In this document: positions 6,408 through 15,641 of the stretch, one piece after another
Numbering within the stretch: position 1 is the first letter of the stretch
How the letters are laid out: every line of letters starts with the position of its first letter
NCBI GenBank assembly: GCA_903857865.1
Contig: CAIOGO010000020.1
Span: forward strand, 1-64,000
Direction of reading: 5' to 3'
DNA length: 64,000 nt
DNA from: an uncultured bacterium
GTDB taxonomy: Bacteria > Bipolaricaulota > Bipolaricaulia > UBA7950 > UBA9294
Translations under genes and position numbers: made by a program
The notes under the pieces: model-generated
What the model was told of the DNA's origin: nothing
The model's input: the letters and a program-made list of their open reading frames with translations, nothing else
Databases searched by the model: none

Positions 6408-7574
6408 ATGGGGCATGTCGCGGTCGTAGGCATCGGACAGAGCCGCTTTGGAATTCGGTCCGACGCGTCGCTGCGTGAGCTGGCATTCGAGGCGGTCAAG
6501 GCGTGCCTCGAGGACGTCGGCGTCCAGTTGGCCGAAGTGGAGTCGATGGTCGTCAGCGTGGCGTCCGATGAGTTGAGCTTCGCGCTCCAACCTTCGGCAC
6601 AGGTGACCGACTACATCGGATTCCATCCCAAGCCCAGCTTCCGCGTGGAGGCAGCCTGTGCCTCGGGCAGCATGGCCGTCCGAGCCGGGTGGATGAATGT
6701 TGCGTCCGGGCTCGCGGATCTCGTGCTCGTCGTCGGGGCGGAGAAGATGACCGAGGTTCCGACACCCATCGCGACTGAGGTGCTTGGCCGAGCCGGCGAC
6801 TCCCTGTGGGAGTACCCGTTCGGGATGACGTTTCCTGGGTACTACGCGCTGATCGCGCAAGCGCACATGGCGAAGTACGGGACCACGGAGGCGCAACTGG
6901 CCGCAGTCGCGGTCAAGAACCACTACTACGGAGCGCTGAATCCCTACGCACACATGCGCAAGGAGATCACGCTCGAGAAGGCTCTGAGCTCCTTCGTGGT
7001 TGCATCGCCCCTCAAGCTCTATGACTGCTGTCTGATCTCGGATGGAGCCGCTGCGATCTTGCTGGCTTCGGAGAAGGTGGCCAAGCGACTCCGCAAGAAT
7101 CCGATCTGGCTTCGCGGGTTGGGACTCGGGACGGGCAGCCTCTCACTTGCGCACCGCGAGGACTTGACGACCCTCGGGGCGAGCGTCGAGGCGGCACGCC
7201 AGGCCTACGACATGGCGGGCGTCGGTCCGAAGGAGATCGATGTGGCCGTCGTCCATGACTGTTTCACCATCGCGGAGATCGTCGCTTACGAAGATCTCGG
7301 CTTCTGCCCCAAGGGAGAGGGAGGGCCCCTGGTTGAGGATCGGCAGACCTACATCGGCGGCAGGATCCCGGTCAATGTGGACGGAGGGCTAAAGTCGAAG
7401 GGGCATCCGATCGGAACGACGGGAGTCTCGATGGCCGTCGAGATCACGAAGCAGCTGCGCGGCGAAGCCGAGACGGGACGTCAGGTTCCGAACGCCGAGA
7501 TCGGGCTTTCGCACAACGTCGGAGGGAACGGACAGCACGCAGCCGTCCACGTTTTCGGCCGGGACAAGGAGTAG
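6408..7574 (+). CDS. Archaeal-type thiolase (acetyl-CoA acetyltransferase-like)
   Basis: A protein of 388 aa of the thiolase superfamily. The nucleophile is Cys84 in VEAACASGSMA, with HDCFTIAEI in the middle and GGLKSKGHPIGTTG for the catalytic His. The C-terminal second Cys of classical thiolases (CxGGG) is replaced by SHNVGGNGQ, as in SCP2-like and archaeal thiolases that work with a DUF35 partner. It probably cleaves or forms a 3-ketoacyl-CoA. First gene of the operon; ATG 6408 follows AGGGAGG. The DUF35 gene begins 3 nt after its stop. Confidence 0.87.
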   Translation: MGHVAVVGIGQSRFGIRSDASLRELAFEAVKACLEDVGVQLAEVESMVVSVASDELSFALQPSAQVTDYIGFHPKPSFRVEAACASGSMAVRAGWMNVASGLADLVLVVGAEKMTEVPTPIATEVLGRAGDSLWEYPFGMTFPGYYALIAQAHMAKYGTTEAQLAAVAVKNHYYGALNPYAHMRKEITLEKALSSFVVASPLKLYDCCLISDGAAAILLASEKVAKRLRKNPIWLRGLGLGTGSLSLAHREDLTTLGASVEAARQAYDMAGVGPKEIDVAVVHDCFTIAEIVAYEDLGFCPKGEGGPLVEDRQTYIGGRIPVNVDGGLKSKGHPIGTTGVSMAVEITKQLRGEAETGRQVPNAEIGLSHNVGGNGQHAAVHVFGRDKE

Positions 7575-7577
7575 GAC

Positions 7578-8024
7578 ATGGAATTCCGAGACTTTAGCCT
7601 GCTGATCCGAGACACGAAAGTCCACGGCTTCGTCGACGGACTGGAGCGGGGCGAGCTGCTCGCATCGAAGTGTTCGTCCTGCGGCGCAATCCAGTATCCG
7701 CCCCGGAGCGACTGCTCTCACTGTTTCGGCACGGAGTTCGAGTGGGTGGCGGTGCGCGGGGTCGGAACGCTCGTCTCGTTCACGTCGGTCTTCGTCACGC
7801 CGGAGCACTTCACTCCCGACTTCTCCGGGAGCGCGCCTTTCTCGACGTACGGATACCAGCCGGCACCGGTCGGGATCGTTGAGATGGAAGGCGGGCTCCG
7901 CGTGATGGGCTGGATCCCCGGTGTGAAGGCCGAATCGCTACGAGTGGGGATGCGCCTCGCGCCACGACCGGAGGTCCTTCCTGACGGTCGGGTGACGGTG
8001 GTCCTGGCGAAGGCGGAGGGCTGA
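7578..8024 (+). CDS. DUF35 OB-fold/zinc-ribbon acyl-CoA-binding protein
   Basis: A protein of 148 aa. It has an N-terminal rubredoxin-like zinc ribbon (CSSCGAIQYPPRSDCSHC: two CxxC pairs) and a C-terminal OB fold (GTLVSFTSVFVTPEHF, PAPVGIVEMEGGLRVMGWI). In archaea such proteins bridge thiolase and HMG-CoA synthase and hold the CoA intermediate. Its position between thiolase and a KAS III-like gene matches that role. It probably forms a cytoplasmic complex with both neighbours. Confidence 0.85.
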   Translation: MEFRDFSLLIRDTKVHGFVDGLERGELLASKCSSCGAIQYPPRSDCSHCFGTEFEWVAVRGVGTLVSFTSVFVTPEHFTPDFSGSAPFSTYGYQPAPVGIVEMEGGLRVMGWIPGVKAESLRVGMRLAPRPEVLPDGRVTVVLAKAEG

Positions 8025-8030
8025 GCTGCG

Positions 8031-9050
8031 ATGGAGAAGAAGATCAGGGAAGCACGGATCGCGGGGGTTGGAATGTACCTCCCCGAGGAATGCATAACCA
8101 ACGCGCAGCTTGGAGAAATGATGGACTACGACGTGGAGTCCTATCTCGCAGAGAAAGGCATCGGAGTCCGGTACCGCGCCGCAGCAGACGAGTCGACGTC
8201 CGACATGGCGACCCTGGCTGCGCGCAATGCGCTGCGACAGGCAGAGCTGTCGCCAGACGACGTCGACCTGATCATCCTGGCGACGGATACGCCTGACTTC
8301 GTCAGCCCCCCGACCTCGGCGATCATCCAACACAAGTTGGGCGCGAAGAACGCCGGTGCGTTTGACATCAACGCTGCGTGTACCGACGAGACGATCGCCC
8401 TCGCGATTGGCGCGCACTACATCGCGCTCGACCCAGCCATCAACCATGTCATCGTTGTGGGGGCGTACGGCATGACGAAGTGGCTGGATTGGGGGCCGTA
8501 CAGCCAGTCTGCCTCCAAGGTGCTAGCGATGCTGTTCGGCGATGGAGCGGGAGCCGTCGTCCTCTCCCCATCCGACCAGCCGGGGTACCTCTCCAGCAAG
8601 ATGATGAGCGACGGGAGTTGCTGGGACACCTACGGCATCTACCTCGGGACGGGGCGCCCCCTCACGCCCGAGATGGTGGCGAAGAAGCAGCACTACCTCC
8701 GTTTCCATGAGAACGCGCACCGCGTCCCGGGCGACTTCAACGTCACGCGTTGGCCGGCGCTCCTGCGGCAGACGACGGGGGCCGTGGGGCTTTCGCCCTC
8801 CGACCTCGACTTGGTGCTCATGAACCAGGTGGAGCAGGGGGCCGTGCGCGCAACGCTCGAAGCGCTGGGGCTCTCGATGGAGAAGACGCACTGGGTGGCC
8901 GACCGGTTTGGCTACGCCGGGTCGGCCTCCGTGTTCATGGCGCTGTTCGACGCCGTCGAGAAGGGGCGGCTCGCTCCGGGGGATCTTGTGGCGTTCTGTA
9001 CGTCAGGCGCGGGTTTCGTCCTATCGACGGCGCTCTTCCGATGGGTGTAG
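8031..9050 (+). CDS. KAS III/HMG-CoA-synthase-like protein with altered triad
   Basis: A protein of 339 aa with the thiolase-like fold of FabH/HMGCS. The acyl-accepting Cys is present at residue 117 in DINAACTDET. The FabH catalytic His (PHQAN motif) is replaced: the sequence reads LMNQVEQG, Asn265. The FabH Asn (DRHGNTSAAS) is replaced by Tyr295 in DRFGYAGSAS. The C-terminal GDLVAFCTSGAGF loop is normal. It may catalyse acyl transfer or hydrolysis rather than decarboxylative condensation. It lies 6 nt after the DUF35 gene and likely belongs to the same complex. Confidence 0.82.
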   Translation: MEKKIREARIAGVGMYLPEECITNAQLGEMMDYDVESYLAEKGIGVRYRAAADESTSDMATLAARNALRQAELSPDDVDLIILATDTPDFVSPPTSAIIQHKLGAKNAGAFDINAACTDETIALAIGAHYIALDPAINHVIVVGAYGMTKWLDWGPYSQSASKVLAMLFGDGAGAVVLSPSDQPGYLSSKMMSDGSCWDTYGIYLGTGRPLTPEMVAKKQHYLRFHENAHRVPGDFNVTRWPALLRQTTGAVGLSPSDLDLVLMNQVEQGAVRATLEALGLSMEKTHWVADRFGYAGSASVFMALFDAVEKGRLAPGDLVAFCTSGAGFVLSTALFRWV

Positions 9051-9066
9051 AAAGGAGACGACTGCG

Positions 9067-9804
9067 ATGCGTCTAGCGGGAAAAGTGGCGATCATCACCG
9101 GAGCCGGTCGTGGGATCGGCCGCGAGGCAGCCCTCTTGTTCGCTCGGGAGGGGGCGAAGGTGATCCTCGCCGACGTCGACCCCCAAGCGGAGAAGGTTGT
9201 TCTGGAGATCCAAGGATTCGGTGGCGAAGCGACCTTCGTTCGCAGCGACGTTACGAATCGTGAGAGCTGCGTTGCGTTGGCCGACGCTGCAGCAGAGACG
9301 TTCGGGCGGATCGACGTCCTGGTCAACAACGCCGGCATCACACGCGATGCGCAGCTCATCAAGCTCTCGGAGAGCGACTTCGATCGAGTGATCGGGGTCA
9401 ACCTGAAGGGAACGTTCAACGTCACGCAGGCCGTGGCCCCGCGGATGATCGAGCAGGGCAGCGGACGAATCATCAATGTCTCCTCCGTTGTCGGGTTGTA
9501 CGGCAACTTCGGGCAGACCAACTACGCTGCGACCAAAGCCGGCGTGATCGGGATGACCAAAGTGTGGGCCCGCGAGCTCGGGCGGAAAGGGATCACCGTG
9601 AACGCCGTCGCCCCAGGGTTCATCCAGACCGAGATGACTGAGAGCGTGCCCGAGAAGGTCCTCGAATTGATGCGCGGGAGGACACCGATGGGACGGCTTG
9701 GAACTGCGCGCGATGTGGCCAACATCTACCTGTTCCTGGCTTCGGACGATGCGGCGTACGTCAACGGCGCTGTAGTCTGTGTCGATGGAGGACTCATCCC
9801 GTAG
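9067..9804 (+). CDS. FabG-like short-chain dehydrogenase
   Basis: A protein of 245 aa. NAD(P)-binding GAGRGIG, NNAG at the fourth strand, catalytic Ser in INVSSVVG, YAATKAG for the YxxxK, and C-terminal PGFIQTEMT. It closely resembles 3-ketoacyl-ACP/CoA reductases and probably oxidises or reduces a 3-hydroxyacyl-CoA in this pathway. ATG 9067 follows AAAGGAG with good spacing. Same operon as the thiolase. Confidence 0.87.
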   Translation: MRLAGKVAIITGAGRGIGREAALLFAREGAKVILADVDPQAEKVVLEIQGFGGEATFVRSDVTNRESCVALADAAAETFGRIDVLVNNAGITRDAQLIKLSESDFDRVIGVNLKGTFNVTQAVAPRMIEQGSGRIINVSSVVGLYGNFGQTNYAATKAGVIGMTKVWARELGRKGITVNAVAPGFIQTEMTESVPEKVLELMRGRTPMGRLGTARDVANIYLFLASDDAAYVNGAVVCVDGGLIP

Positions 9805-9851
9805 TGGTGTGGAGGGCGGGTACTTGGCAGGGAGTGAAGGGAGTCGACCAA

Positions 9852-11102
9852 GTGCAACTACCGCGAGGTCGCTGGGTGTGGGGCGCCTGGGTCCTGGTCT
9901 GCGCGAGCCTGCTCACGTCCTGTACAGGAACCGTCCCGACCGAAGCGGTGTCTAAGAGAGAGGAGGGCAGACTGATTCAGGTGTCGAGCGGAGAAACGAT
10001 CCACGTCCGTCGCGCCGGGCATGGCCCGGCGCCGGTGATCTTGCTTCCCGGCAACAACTGCTCCGGCGCGGCGTTCGATGCGCTTCTCACGCTGGTGGGC
10101 GAGAGCAAGGACGTGCGAGAGAAGTACAGCTTCTTCGCCATGGACTACCGCGGCAGCGGCAAGTCTTCCTACCACCAACCCGTCGGGTCCCTCGAAGATT
10201 TCGCCCGCGACTTCGCCGACGTCGTGTCGAGCGATCCTCTCTTGCGGAAGGGCGGGATCACCCTCGTCGGTCACTCCATGGGATTCGGCGTTGCGCAGTG
10301 CATGGTCGCGTTGGATCCGTCGCGCTACGCGGGAGTGATCTCTCTTGCAGGAATCGGAACTCGTGGCGTTCGGGTGATCTTCGCGGGGAACACCGTAGGC
10401 ACGGATCCTGAGACCGGGAAGCTCTACGTCCTCGGCGATTGGGCGGACTCAATCAGTGCGATCGCATTCCAGCAGCGTTCGTGGAGTGGTGCGAACCGTA
10501 CGTCGGAGACGGTGTCCGCCACCTGGAACATGGTCGTCTTCAACGACATCCTGAAGTTCGACCCGGCGAGCTTCAAGGTCACCGATCCGACGTACTTGGC
10601 CAATCCGGGGTACCAGATTGCGATTGCCGATGTGCTGACGACGGTCTACATGCCCGAGTCGCTCTACGCGAGCCACTTCTTCAACTCGACGGCGGCCGCG
10701 GTGCAGCACACGAATCGTGACGGCACGACGGTGACCATCCCGGGTGCCGACAGGCTCGATGCCTTTGAGGGCCTCAAGGTGCTCTTGGTGAAAGCGGAGA
10801 CGGACCGCGCGGGTTGGCGCGGCGATCTGGTAGTCGACGATTCGATTACCCAGAACACGAAGTACGACCTGCGCCGTGCGGGAGCGCGCGTCACCGTGGT
10901 CATGCTCAGGCCCGGCGCTGGATACGACCACGGGTTCCCGATTCACCACCCGAAGGAGACTCTGCAGATGATCGCGGCGTTTGCCGAGACCCGGGCGGAG
11001 CTCCGTGCTGCCCAAGTCGAGTCGGTCTTCGGAGAGGGAAACGCCACGGTCTATGCGGACAAGGAGACGGACTGGGAGCGCGAGACGTACGGCGGGTTCT
11101 AG
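9852..11102 (+). CDS. Lipoprotein alpha/beta hydrolase
   Basis: A protein of about 416 aa. GTG 9852 is chosen because AAGGGAG lies 8 nt upstream and because it gives a proper lipoprotein signal: Arg-containing n-region, hydrophobic core and LTSC lipobox (Cys24). The hydrolase core has LLPGNNCSG near the oxyanion loop, FAMDYRGSGKS, and nucleophile Ser142 in GHSMG; the catalytic His is probably in YDHGFPIHH. It would act at the outer face of the cytoplasmic membrane, perhaps hydrolysing an ester or lactone before uptake. An upstream GTG at 9804 is less likely. Confidence 0.8.
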   Translation: MQLPRGRWVWGAWVLVCASLLTSCTGTVPTEAVSKREEGRLIQVSSGETIHVRRAGHGPAPVILLPGNNCSGAAFDALLTLVGESKDVREKYSFFAMDYRGSGKSSYHQPVGSLEDFARDFADVVSSDPLLRKGGITLVGHSMGFGVAQCMVALDPSRYAGVISLAGIGTRGVRVIFAGNTVGTDPETGKLYVLGDWADSISAIAFQQRSWSGANRTSETVSATWNMVVFNDILKFDPASFKVTDPTYLANPGYQIAIADVLTTVYMPESLYASHFFNSTAAAVQHTNRDGTTVTIPGADRLDAFEGLKVLLVKAETDRAGWRGDLVVDDSITQNTKYDLRRAGARVTVVMLRPGAGYDHGFPIHHPKETLQMIAAFAETRAELRAAQVESVFGEGNATVYADKETDWERETYGGF

Positions 11103-11124
11103 CGGAGCCGGTAAAGGGCGGAGG

Positions 11125-11877
11125 ATGACGGATTCTCTGGATCAGCAGGTCGTGATCATCACGGGTGCCAGTTCGGGGATCGGCGCCGCGCTCGCGCGCG
11201 CCTGCTCGCAACGGGGAGCCCTTGTTGCCCTTGCTGCGAGGTCTAGAGAGCGCTTGTCGAGGGTCGCCAGTAGCTGCCCGGGAGAGACCCTGGTCGTGCC
11301 TTGCGACGTCACGGTCGCGGACGAGCGGCGCAAGCTGGTGGGCGTCGTCATAGAGCGATGGGGCAGGGTCGATATCCTCGTCAACAACGCCGGCATCGGG
11401 TACTACGCGTCGTTTGAAGAGGTGGACGAAGCCAGCCTCCGAGCGCTCCTCGAGGTGGATTTCCTTGCGGTCTTCGGGATGACCCAGGAGGCGCTTCGCG
11501 TCATGAAACCGGCCCGCCGAGGTCTGATCCTTCAAGTTGCCTCTACGGGAGGCCTCATCGCCCACGCTCCGAGCGTGGCCGCATACCTGGCAGTGAAGCA
11601 CGCGGTCGTGGGGATGAGTCGCGGCCTGCGAAGGGACCTGGAAGGAACGGGCGTCCGTGTCCAGGTCGTCTGCCCGCATCTGACCGACACGGGGTTCTTC
11701 GAGGCCGGAATAGGTGCCGAGGCAATGAAGGAGGTTGCCGACCGCGTGCGTGGGCACATGGACACGGCCGATCAGGTGGCTGAAGGGATTCTCCGACAGA
11801 TGGGCTCCGAGCGATTCATCGTCTTCCCGACCGATCGGGCGAGATCGGCCTACGAGCACTTCCTGGAGGTGGCATGA
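11125..11877 (+). CDS. Short-chain dehydrogenase/reductase
   Basis: A protein of 250 aa of the classical SDR type: GASSGIG cofactor loop, CDVT, NNAGIG, Ser in LQVASTGG, and YLAVKHA as the YxxxK. The shorter tail after PHLTDTGFF distinguishes it from the FabG-like copy. The substrate is unknown. The start follows GGCGGAGG. It overlaps the next SDR by ATGA. Confidence 0.85.
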   Translation: MTDSLDQQVVIITGASSGIGAALARACSQRGALVALAARSRERLSRVASSCPGETLVVPCDVTVADERRKLVGVVIERWGRVDILVNNAGIGYYASFEEVDEASLRALLEVDFLAVFGMTQEALRVMKPARRGLILQVASTGGLIAHAPSVAAYLAVKHAVVGMSRGLRRDLEGTGVRVQVVCPHLTDTGFFEAGIGAEAMKEVADRVRGHMDTADQVAEGILRQMGSERFIVFPTDRARSAYEHFLEVA

Positions 11878-12641
11878 CACCGGCAACAGGGACCTCGGAG
11901 GCGTTCGTCTGCCGAACCGCACTTGTGACGGGCGGGGGATCGGGAATCGGACAGGCGGTAGTCGAGGCGCTGTGCGAACGGGGCGCACGGGTCTTCGTCG
12001 CCGACATTGACCTCGCTCGGGCGACGGGCGTCGCGGCCAGGATCGAACGCGACGGCCGGAGGGCGGAGGCGGTTCACTTGGACGTCTCGAACAGCTCTCA
12101 GGTTGTAGAGCTGTTCGCGACCCTGAGGAAACGGTGCGCGGGGCTCGATCTCCTCGTCAACGGCGCGGCCGTGCTCGGGGAGTCTGCTTTCATTGAGGAC
12201 ATGACCGACGAGCAGTGGACGCGTGTGATGTCGGTGAATCTCAACGGAACGTTCTTCTGCTGTCGCGAGGCGGTTCGGTGGATGAAGGAGACGGGCGGCG
12301 GTCGGATCCTCAACTTCAGCTCGGTCGCTGCCTTGATGCCCACGCCGGGAGCGCTTCACTACAGCGCGAGCAAGGGAGGCGTCATCCAACTGACGAAGAC
12401 GCTGGCCCGAGAGACGGCTCGCTACAACATCCGCGTCAACGCGGTGGCACCGGGGTACATCCAGACACCGATGCTCGACGCGATGGACGCGACGTTCCGC
12501 GAGCAGACGCTTCATCGGACGCCGCTGAAGCGGTTTGGCACCCCAGAGGAGATTGCCGGGCTGGTGGCCTTCCTCGCCAGTTCGGAGGCTGACTTTTTCA
12601 CCGGGCAGGTGCTGAGTCCGAACGGCGGGCTGGCGATCTAG
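11874..12641 (+). CDS. Short-chain dehydrogenase/reductase
   Basis: A protein of 255 aa. Cofactor loop TGGGSGIGQ, LVNGAAV at the NNAG position (N-G-A), Ser in NFSSVAAL, YSASKGG as the YxxxK, and PGYIQTPML. The NNAG Asn pair is partly altered to NGA. Translationally coupled to the upstream SDR (ATGA). Probably one of the two hydroxyacyl or alcohol oxidation steps of the pathway. Confidence 0.85.
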   Translation: MTPATGTSEAFVCRTALVTGGGSGIGQAVVEALCERGARVFVADIDLARATGVAARIERDGRRAEAVHLDVSNSSQVVELFATLRKRCAGLDLLVNGAAVLGESAFIEDMTDEQWTRVMSVNLNGTFFCCREAVRWMKETGGGRILNFSSVAALMPTPGALHYSASKGGVIQLTKTLARETARYNIRVNAVAPGYIQTPMLDAMDATFREQTLHRTPLKRFGTPEEIAGLVAFLASSEADFFTGQVLSPNGGLAI

Positions 12642-12664
12642 TGAAGCCCGAAGGAGGCGCTTGC

Positions 12665-13489
12665 GTGAATCGGCGATGGAAGCACCTGGCGGTCCGCGAG
12701 GCGAACGGCGTCTCCTGGGTCACGATTGATCGGGCCGATGACCGGAACTCGCTCGATTCCGAGACGATCGGGGAACTCCAAAACCACCTCGAGGCTACGG
12801 AGAGGGCGGACGCGCGGGCGATTGTCTATCGCGGGGCTGGCGCGACGCATTTCATCGGCGGTGCAGATGGTGTCGAGATGTGCGAGTTCGGGTCCAGCGA
12901 GGCGCGGAGCTTCTCGCATCGTATCCAGGACCTCTTCCTGCGGATGGAGTCGAGCCCCCTCTTCCTGATCGCCGCAATCCACGGGCTCTGCTTCGGTGGC
13001 GGGCTTGAGTTCGCCCTTGCGTGCGATCTGCGCCTTGCGGCGGAGGACGCCCGGCTCGGCCTCCCCGAGGTCCGGTTGGGGGTCATCCCGGGGGGCGGCG
13101 GAACGCAACGTCTGCCGAGGATCGTTGGCTTCGGGCACGCGGCGGGGATGATCCTTGGGGGCCGCCTGATCGCGGCCGACGAGGCTCTACGGATCGGTCT
13201 CGTGAGCGCGGCCGTGCCAGTCACCGACCTCGAGAAGTGCGCTGCCGAATGGGCAAGCCGCGCGCTGGGGATTCCCACGTACGCGTTCGCCGCGGCGAAG
13301 CAAGCGGTCCACGTCTCGCGCGACCTTCCGCTCGCCGAGGGACTGGCGGCCGAGGCGGACCTGTTTGCCGGCTGCTTCAAGGAGCGGTATTTCGCTGACC
13401 GCGTGCGCGAGCAGCTCGCGGAGGGACGGCTCACAACGACACGACCGCACGCCGGGGAAGGGAAGGGGCACGATCATGCCAACGCTTAG
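12665..13489 (+). CDS. Enoyl-CoA hydratase/isomerase (crotonase) family
   Basis: A protein of 274 aa. The crotonase fold shows GAGATHFIGGADG (first oxyanion loop), AIHGLCFGGGLEFALACDLR (second oxyanion hole), then LPEVRLGVIPGGGGTQRL with the Glu of LPEV at the hydratase glutamate position. It would hydrate an enoyl-CoA intermediate. GTG 12665 sits 7 nt after AAGGAGG. The end overlaps the next gene by 14 nt. Confidence 0.86.
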   Translation: MNRRWKHLAVREANGVSWVTIDRADDRNSLDSETIGELQNHLEATERADARAIVYRGAGATHFIGGADGVEMCEFGSSEARSFSHRIQDLFLRMESSPLFLIAAIHGLCFGGGLEFALACDLRLAAEDARLGLPEVRLGVIPGGGGTQRLPRIVGFGHAAGMILGGRLIAADEALRIGLVSAAVPVTDLEKCAAEWASRALGIPTYAFAAAKQAVHVSRDLPLAEGLAAEADLFAGCFKERYFADRVREQLAEGRLTTTRPHAGEGKGHDHANA

Positions 13490-14288
13490 GACGCGAGATG
13501 GGGTGGAGCTGTACTACGAGGTCCACGGCAACGGAGAGCCTCTGGTGCTTCTGGGTGGGATCATGATGAGCGCGGCGAGTTGGGCGCAGCACGTGCCAGT
13601 CCTTTCTCGCCACGCGCGCCTCATCCTCTTGGACATGCGTGATCAGGGCCGGTCGGGGAGGATGCGCGGCGAGTATCCGTTGGATGTTCACGTGCCGGAC
13701 GTCCTTGCCTTGCTCGATGAGCTCAAGGTCGAGCGCACGCACTTGATGGGGGTCTCGTACGGCGGGCAGGTAGCGCAGCGTGTGGCGCTCACGCATCCGG
13801 AGCGCTTGCGGACCCTCATCCTCGCGAATGTGAACCACTACATCACCAACCTCCTCGCCGAGATCGGACAGGCTTGGGAAGTCGCCGCCAAGCTGAACGA
13901 CGGGGAACGGTTCTTCCAGCTCGCGGTGCCGTTCATCTACTCGCGGGCATTCTATGCCGACCATCTGGAGGCGCTGCATCAGCGCCAGGCGATGTTCAAG
14001 AGCACCTTGACTCAAGAGTGGTTCGAGGGATTCGTGCGTCTCTGCCACAGCGCGATGGGGTTCCGCATGACGGCGGACGATCTGCGCCGCCTGGAGATGC
14101 CGACCTTGTTGCTCGGCGCGGACGAGGACCAGTTGACACCCCTGCGCGTGATGGAGGAGATGTACGAGGCGATTCCGCATTGCGAGTTCGTGAACCTCCC
14201 GGGCACTGGGCATGGTGCGTGCCTCGAGCGGCCCGACGACTTCATGACGGTAGTGATTGGCTTCTTGGCGAAGCACAGGCAGGCGTAG
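13476..14288 (+). CDS. Alpha/beta hydrolase
   Basis: A cytoplasmic alpha/beta hydrolase of 270 aa. MPTLRTRDGVELYYEVHGNG, LLGGIMMSAASW, LDMRDQGRSG, nucleophile Ser in MGVSYGGQVA, and the catalytic His in PGTGHGACLERP. It may hydrolyse a C-C, ester or enol-lactone bond in the same pathway. ATG 13476 lies within the end of the crotonase gene. It is distinct from the lipoprotein hydrolase upstream. Confidence 0.83.
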   Translation: MPTLRTRDGVELYYEVHGNGEPLVLLGGIMMSAASWAQHVPVLSRHARLILLDMRDQGRSGRMRGEYPLDVHVPDVLALLDELKVERTHLMGVSYGGQVAQRVALTHPERLRTLILANVNHYITNLLAEIGQAWEVAAKLNDGERFFQLAVPFIYSRAFYADHLEALHQRQAMFKSTLTQEWFEGFVRLCHSAMGFRMTADDLRRLEMPTLLLGADEDQLTPLRVMEEMYEAIPHCEFVNLPGTGHGACLERPDDFMTVVIGFLAKHRQA

Positions 14289-14394
14289 AGTGAGCCACAA
14301 ACTGGCAGTCCATCTTCTTTGACGGAGGAGGTGACCGGAGCGCGGAGACGGCAAGTGGAGGAGAAGCACGCGGTCAAGTAGCAAGGAGGTTCAC

Positions 14395-15612
14395 GTGAGT
14401 CTGAAAGGCAAGGCAATGGGTCTCAGGGTTTGGGCTCTCGCGATTCTGGTTGTCGTGGGAGCAGGATTCCTTGTCGCGGCGGAAGAGGGCCCCATCAAGC
14501 TGGGGGCTGTCCTCCCGTTGGCGGACATCACCGGCGCTCAGGGATCGAAGGCGATGCAGCTCGCGGTCGACGAGATCAACGCTGCCGGTGGGGTCCTTGG
14601 ACGGCAGCTCGAGCTGATCATAGTTGACGACGAGAGCAAGGCGGAGAAGGGTGCAGCGGCCATCGACAAGCTGGCGACGGTCGACAACGTCGACGTGTTC
14701 ATCGGTGGCATGTCGAGCGGCGTCCACCTTGGCGAGCTCCCGGCTCTGAAGAAGTACGAGAGAGTCACGGTGTGGATCGGCGCGGCGTCGTCGCTCGTCG
14801 AGCAGGCGGTCGTCGGCCTCGACTGGTACTTCCACATCCATCCTTGGGACTACCTGCAGGGCGCGAGCTACGTCGAGGGGTGGGCAGCCCTTCAGGCTGA
14901 GTACCCGTTGATCAAGATCCACAAAGCGTTCTGGGCCTATGAAGAGGGTGCGTTCGGCACGAGTTCGTACCAGGGCAGCTTGGTCGCATTCTCGAACTGG
15001 GAGAACGTCGGCGAGTCGTTCAAGAGCGCGCTCTTGGGCGGTGGTGACTACCGCGCGGTGCTACGCCACGCGCAGGAGTTCGACCCCGACTTGTTCATCT
15101 GGGTTGGGTACGCCGCGGACGCGCTTCCGATTATGGAGCAGGCAGCGGAGATTGGCTTCACCCCGCCGCTCTTCGTGGGATCCCCTCCGGGCTGGCCCGC
15201 TGACTTCGGCACGTCCCCGCTCGCCGACGGCGTCATCGCCTACGGAATGTGGGCGCCATCGATCAAGGACGTGAGCCCAGTCAGCCAGCATTTCTGGGAC
15301 GCCTACATCGCCAAGTACAACGAACAACCGGCAACCTACTTTGCTCCGCTCGGCTACACAAACATCTACGTCGTGGCGGAAGCAATCGCGCGCGCTGGGA
15401 CGCTCGACAAGGAGGCGCTCATCACGGCGCTCGAGGCGACGAACTACGCGTCCCCGCTCGGCGAGACGCTAACGTTCACGCCGTCGAATCTGATCCAACA
15501 CCAGGGTTTCCGGAACCAGAAAATCCTCCAGTGGCAGAACGGTGCACAGCAGGTGCTGTGGCCCTTTGAGTACGCAACGGCTCTACCTGCGTACCCGTTC
15601 ACTGGGCCGTAG
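14395..15612 (+). CDS. Branched-chain-amino-acid-type substrate-binding protein
   Basis: A periplasmic-binding-protein (Leu/Ile/Val type, PBP1 fold) of 405 aa with a signal peptide ending near FLVAAEEG. IKLGAVLPLADITGAQG and INAAGGVLGRQLELIIVDDE are typical. Because it is embedded in a catabolic operon, it probably binds the pathway's carboxylate or aromatic substrate rather than an amino acid. The GTG start follows AAGGAGGTTCAC. It heads the liv-type transporter genes. Confidence 0.87.
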   Translation: MSLKGKAMGLRVWALAILVVVGAGFLVAAEEGPIKLGAVLPLADITGAQGSKAMQLAVDEINAAGGVLGRQLELIIVDDESKAEKGAAAIDKLATVDNVDVFIGGMSSGVHLGELPALKKYERVTVWIGAASSLVEQAVVGLDWYFHIHPWDYLQGASYVEGWAALQAEYPLIKIHKAFWAYEEGAFGTSSYQGSLVAFSNWENVGESFKSALLGGGDYRAVLRHAQEFDPDLFIWVGYAADALPIMEQAAEIGFTPPLFVGSPPGWPADFGTSPLADGVIAYGMWAPSIKDVSPVSQHFWDAYIAKYNEQPATYFAPLGYTNIYVVAEAIARAGTLDKEALITALEATNYASPLGETLTFTPSNLIQHQGFRNQKILQWQNGAQQVLWPFEYATALPAYPFTGP

Positions 15613-15641
15613 AGCGTGTCGGACGTTTGGGCTAAGACGCT

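Noticed and set aside
14326-14385. Small ORF (MTGARRRQVEEKHAVK) before the catabolic binding protein as a leader peptide
   Set aside because: It has a ribosome site but no amino acid bias related to transport and no terminator or alternative stems follow.
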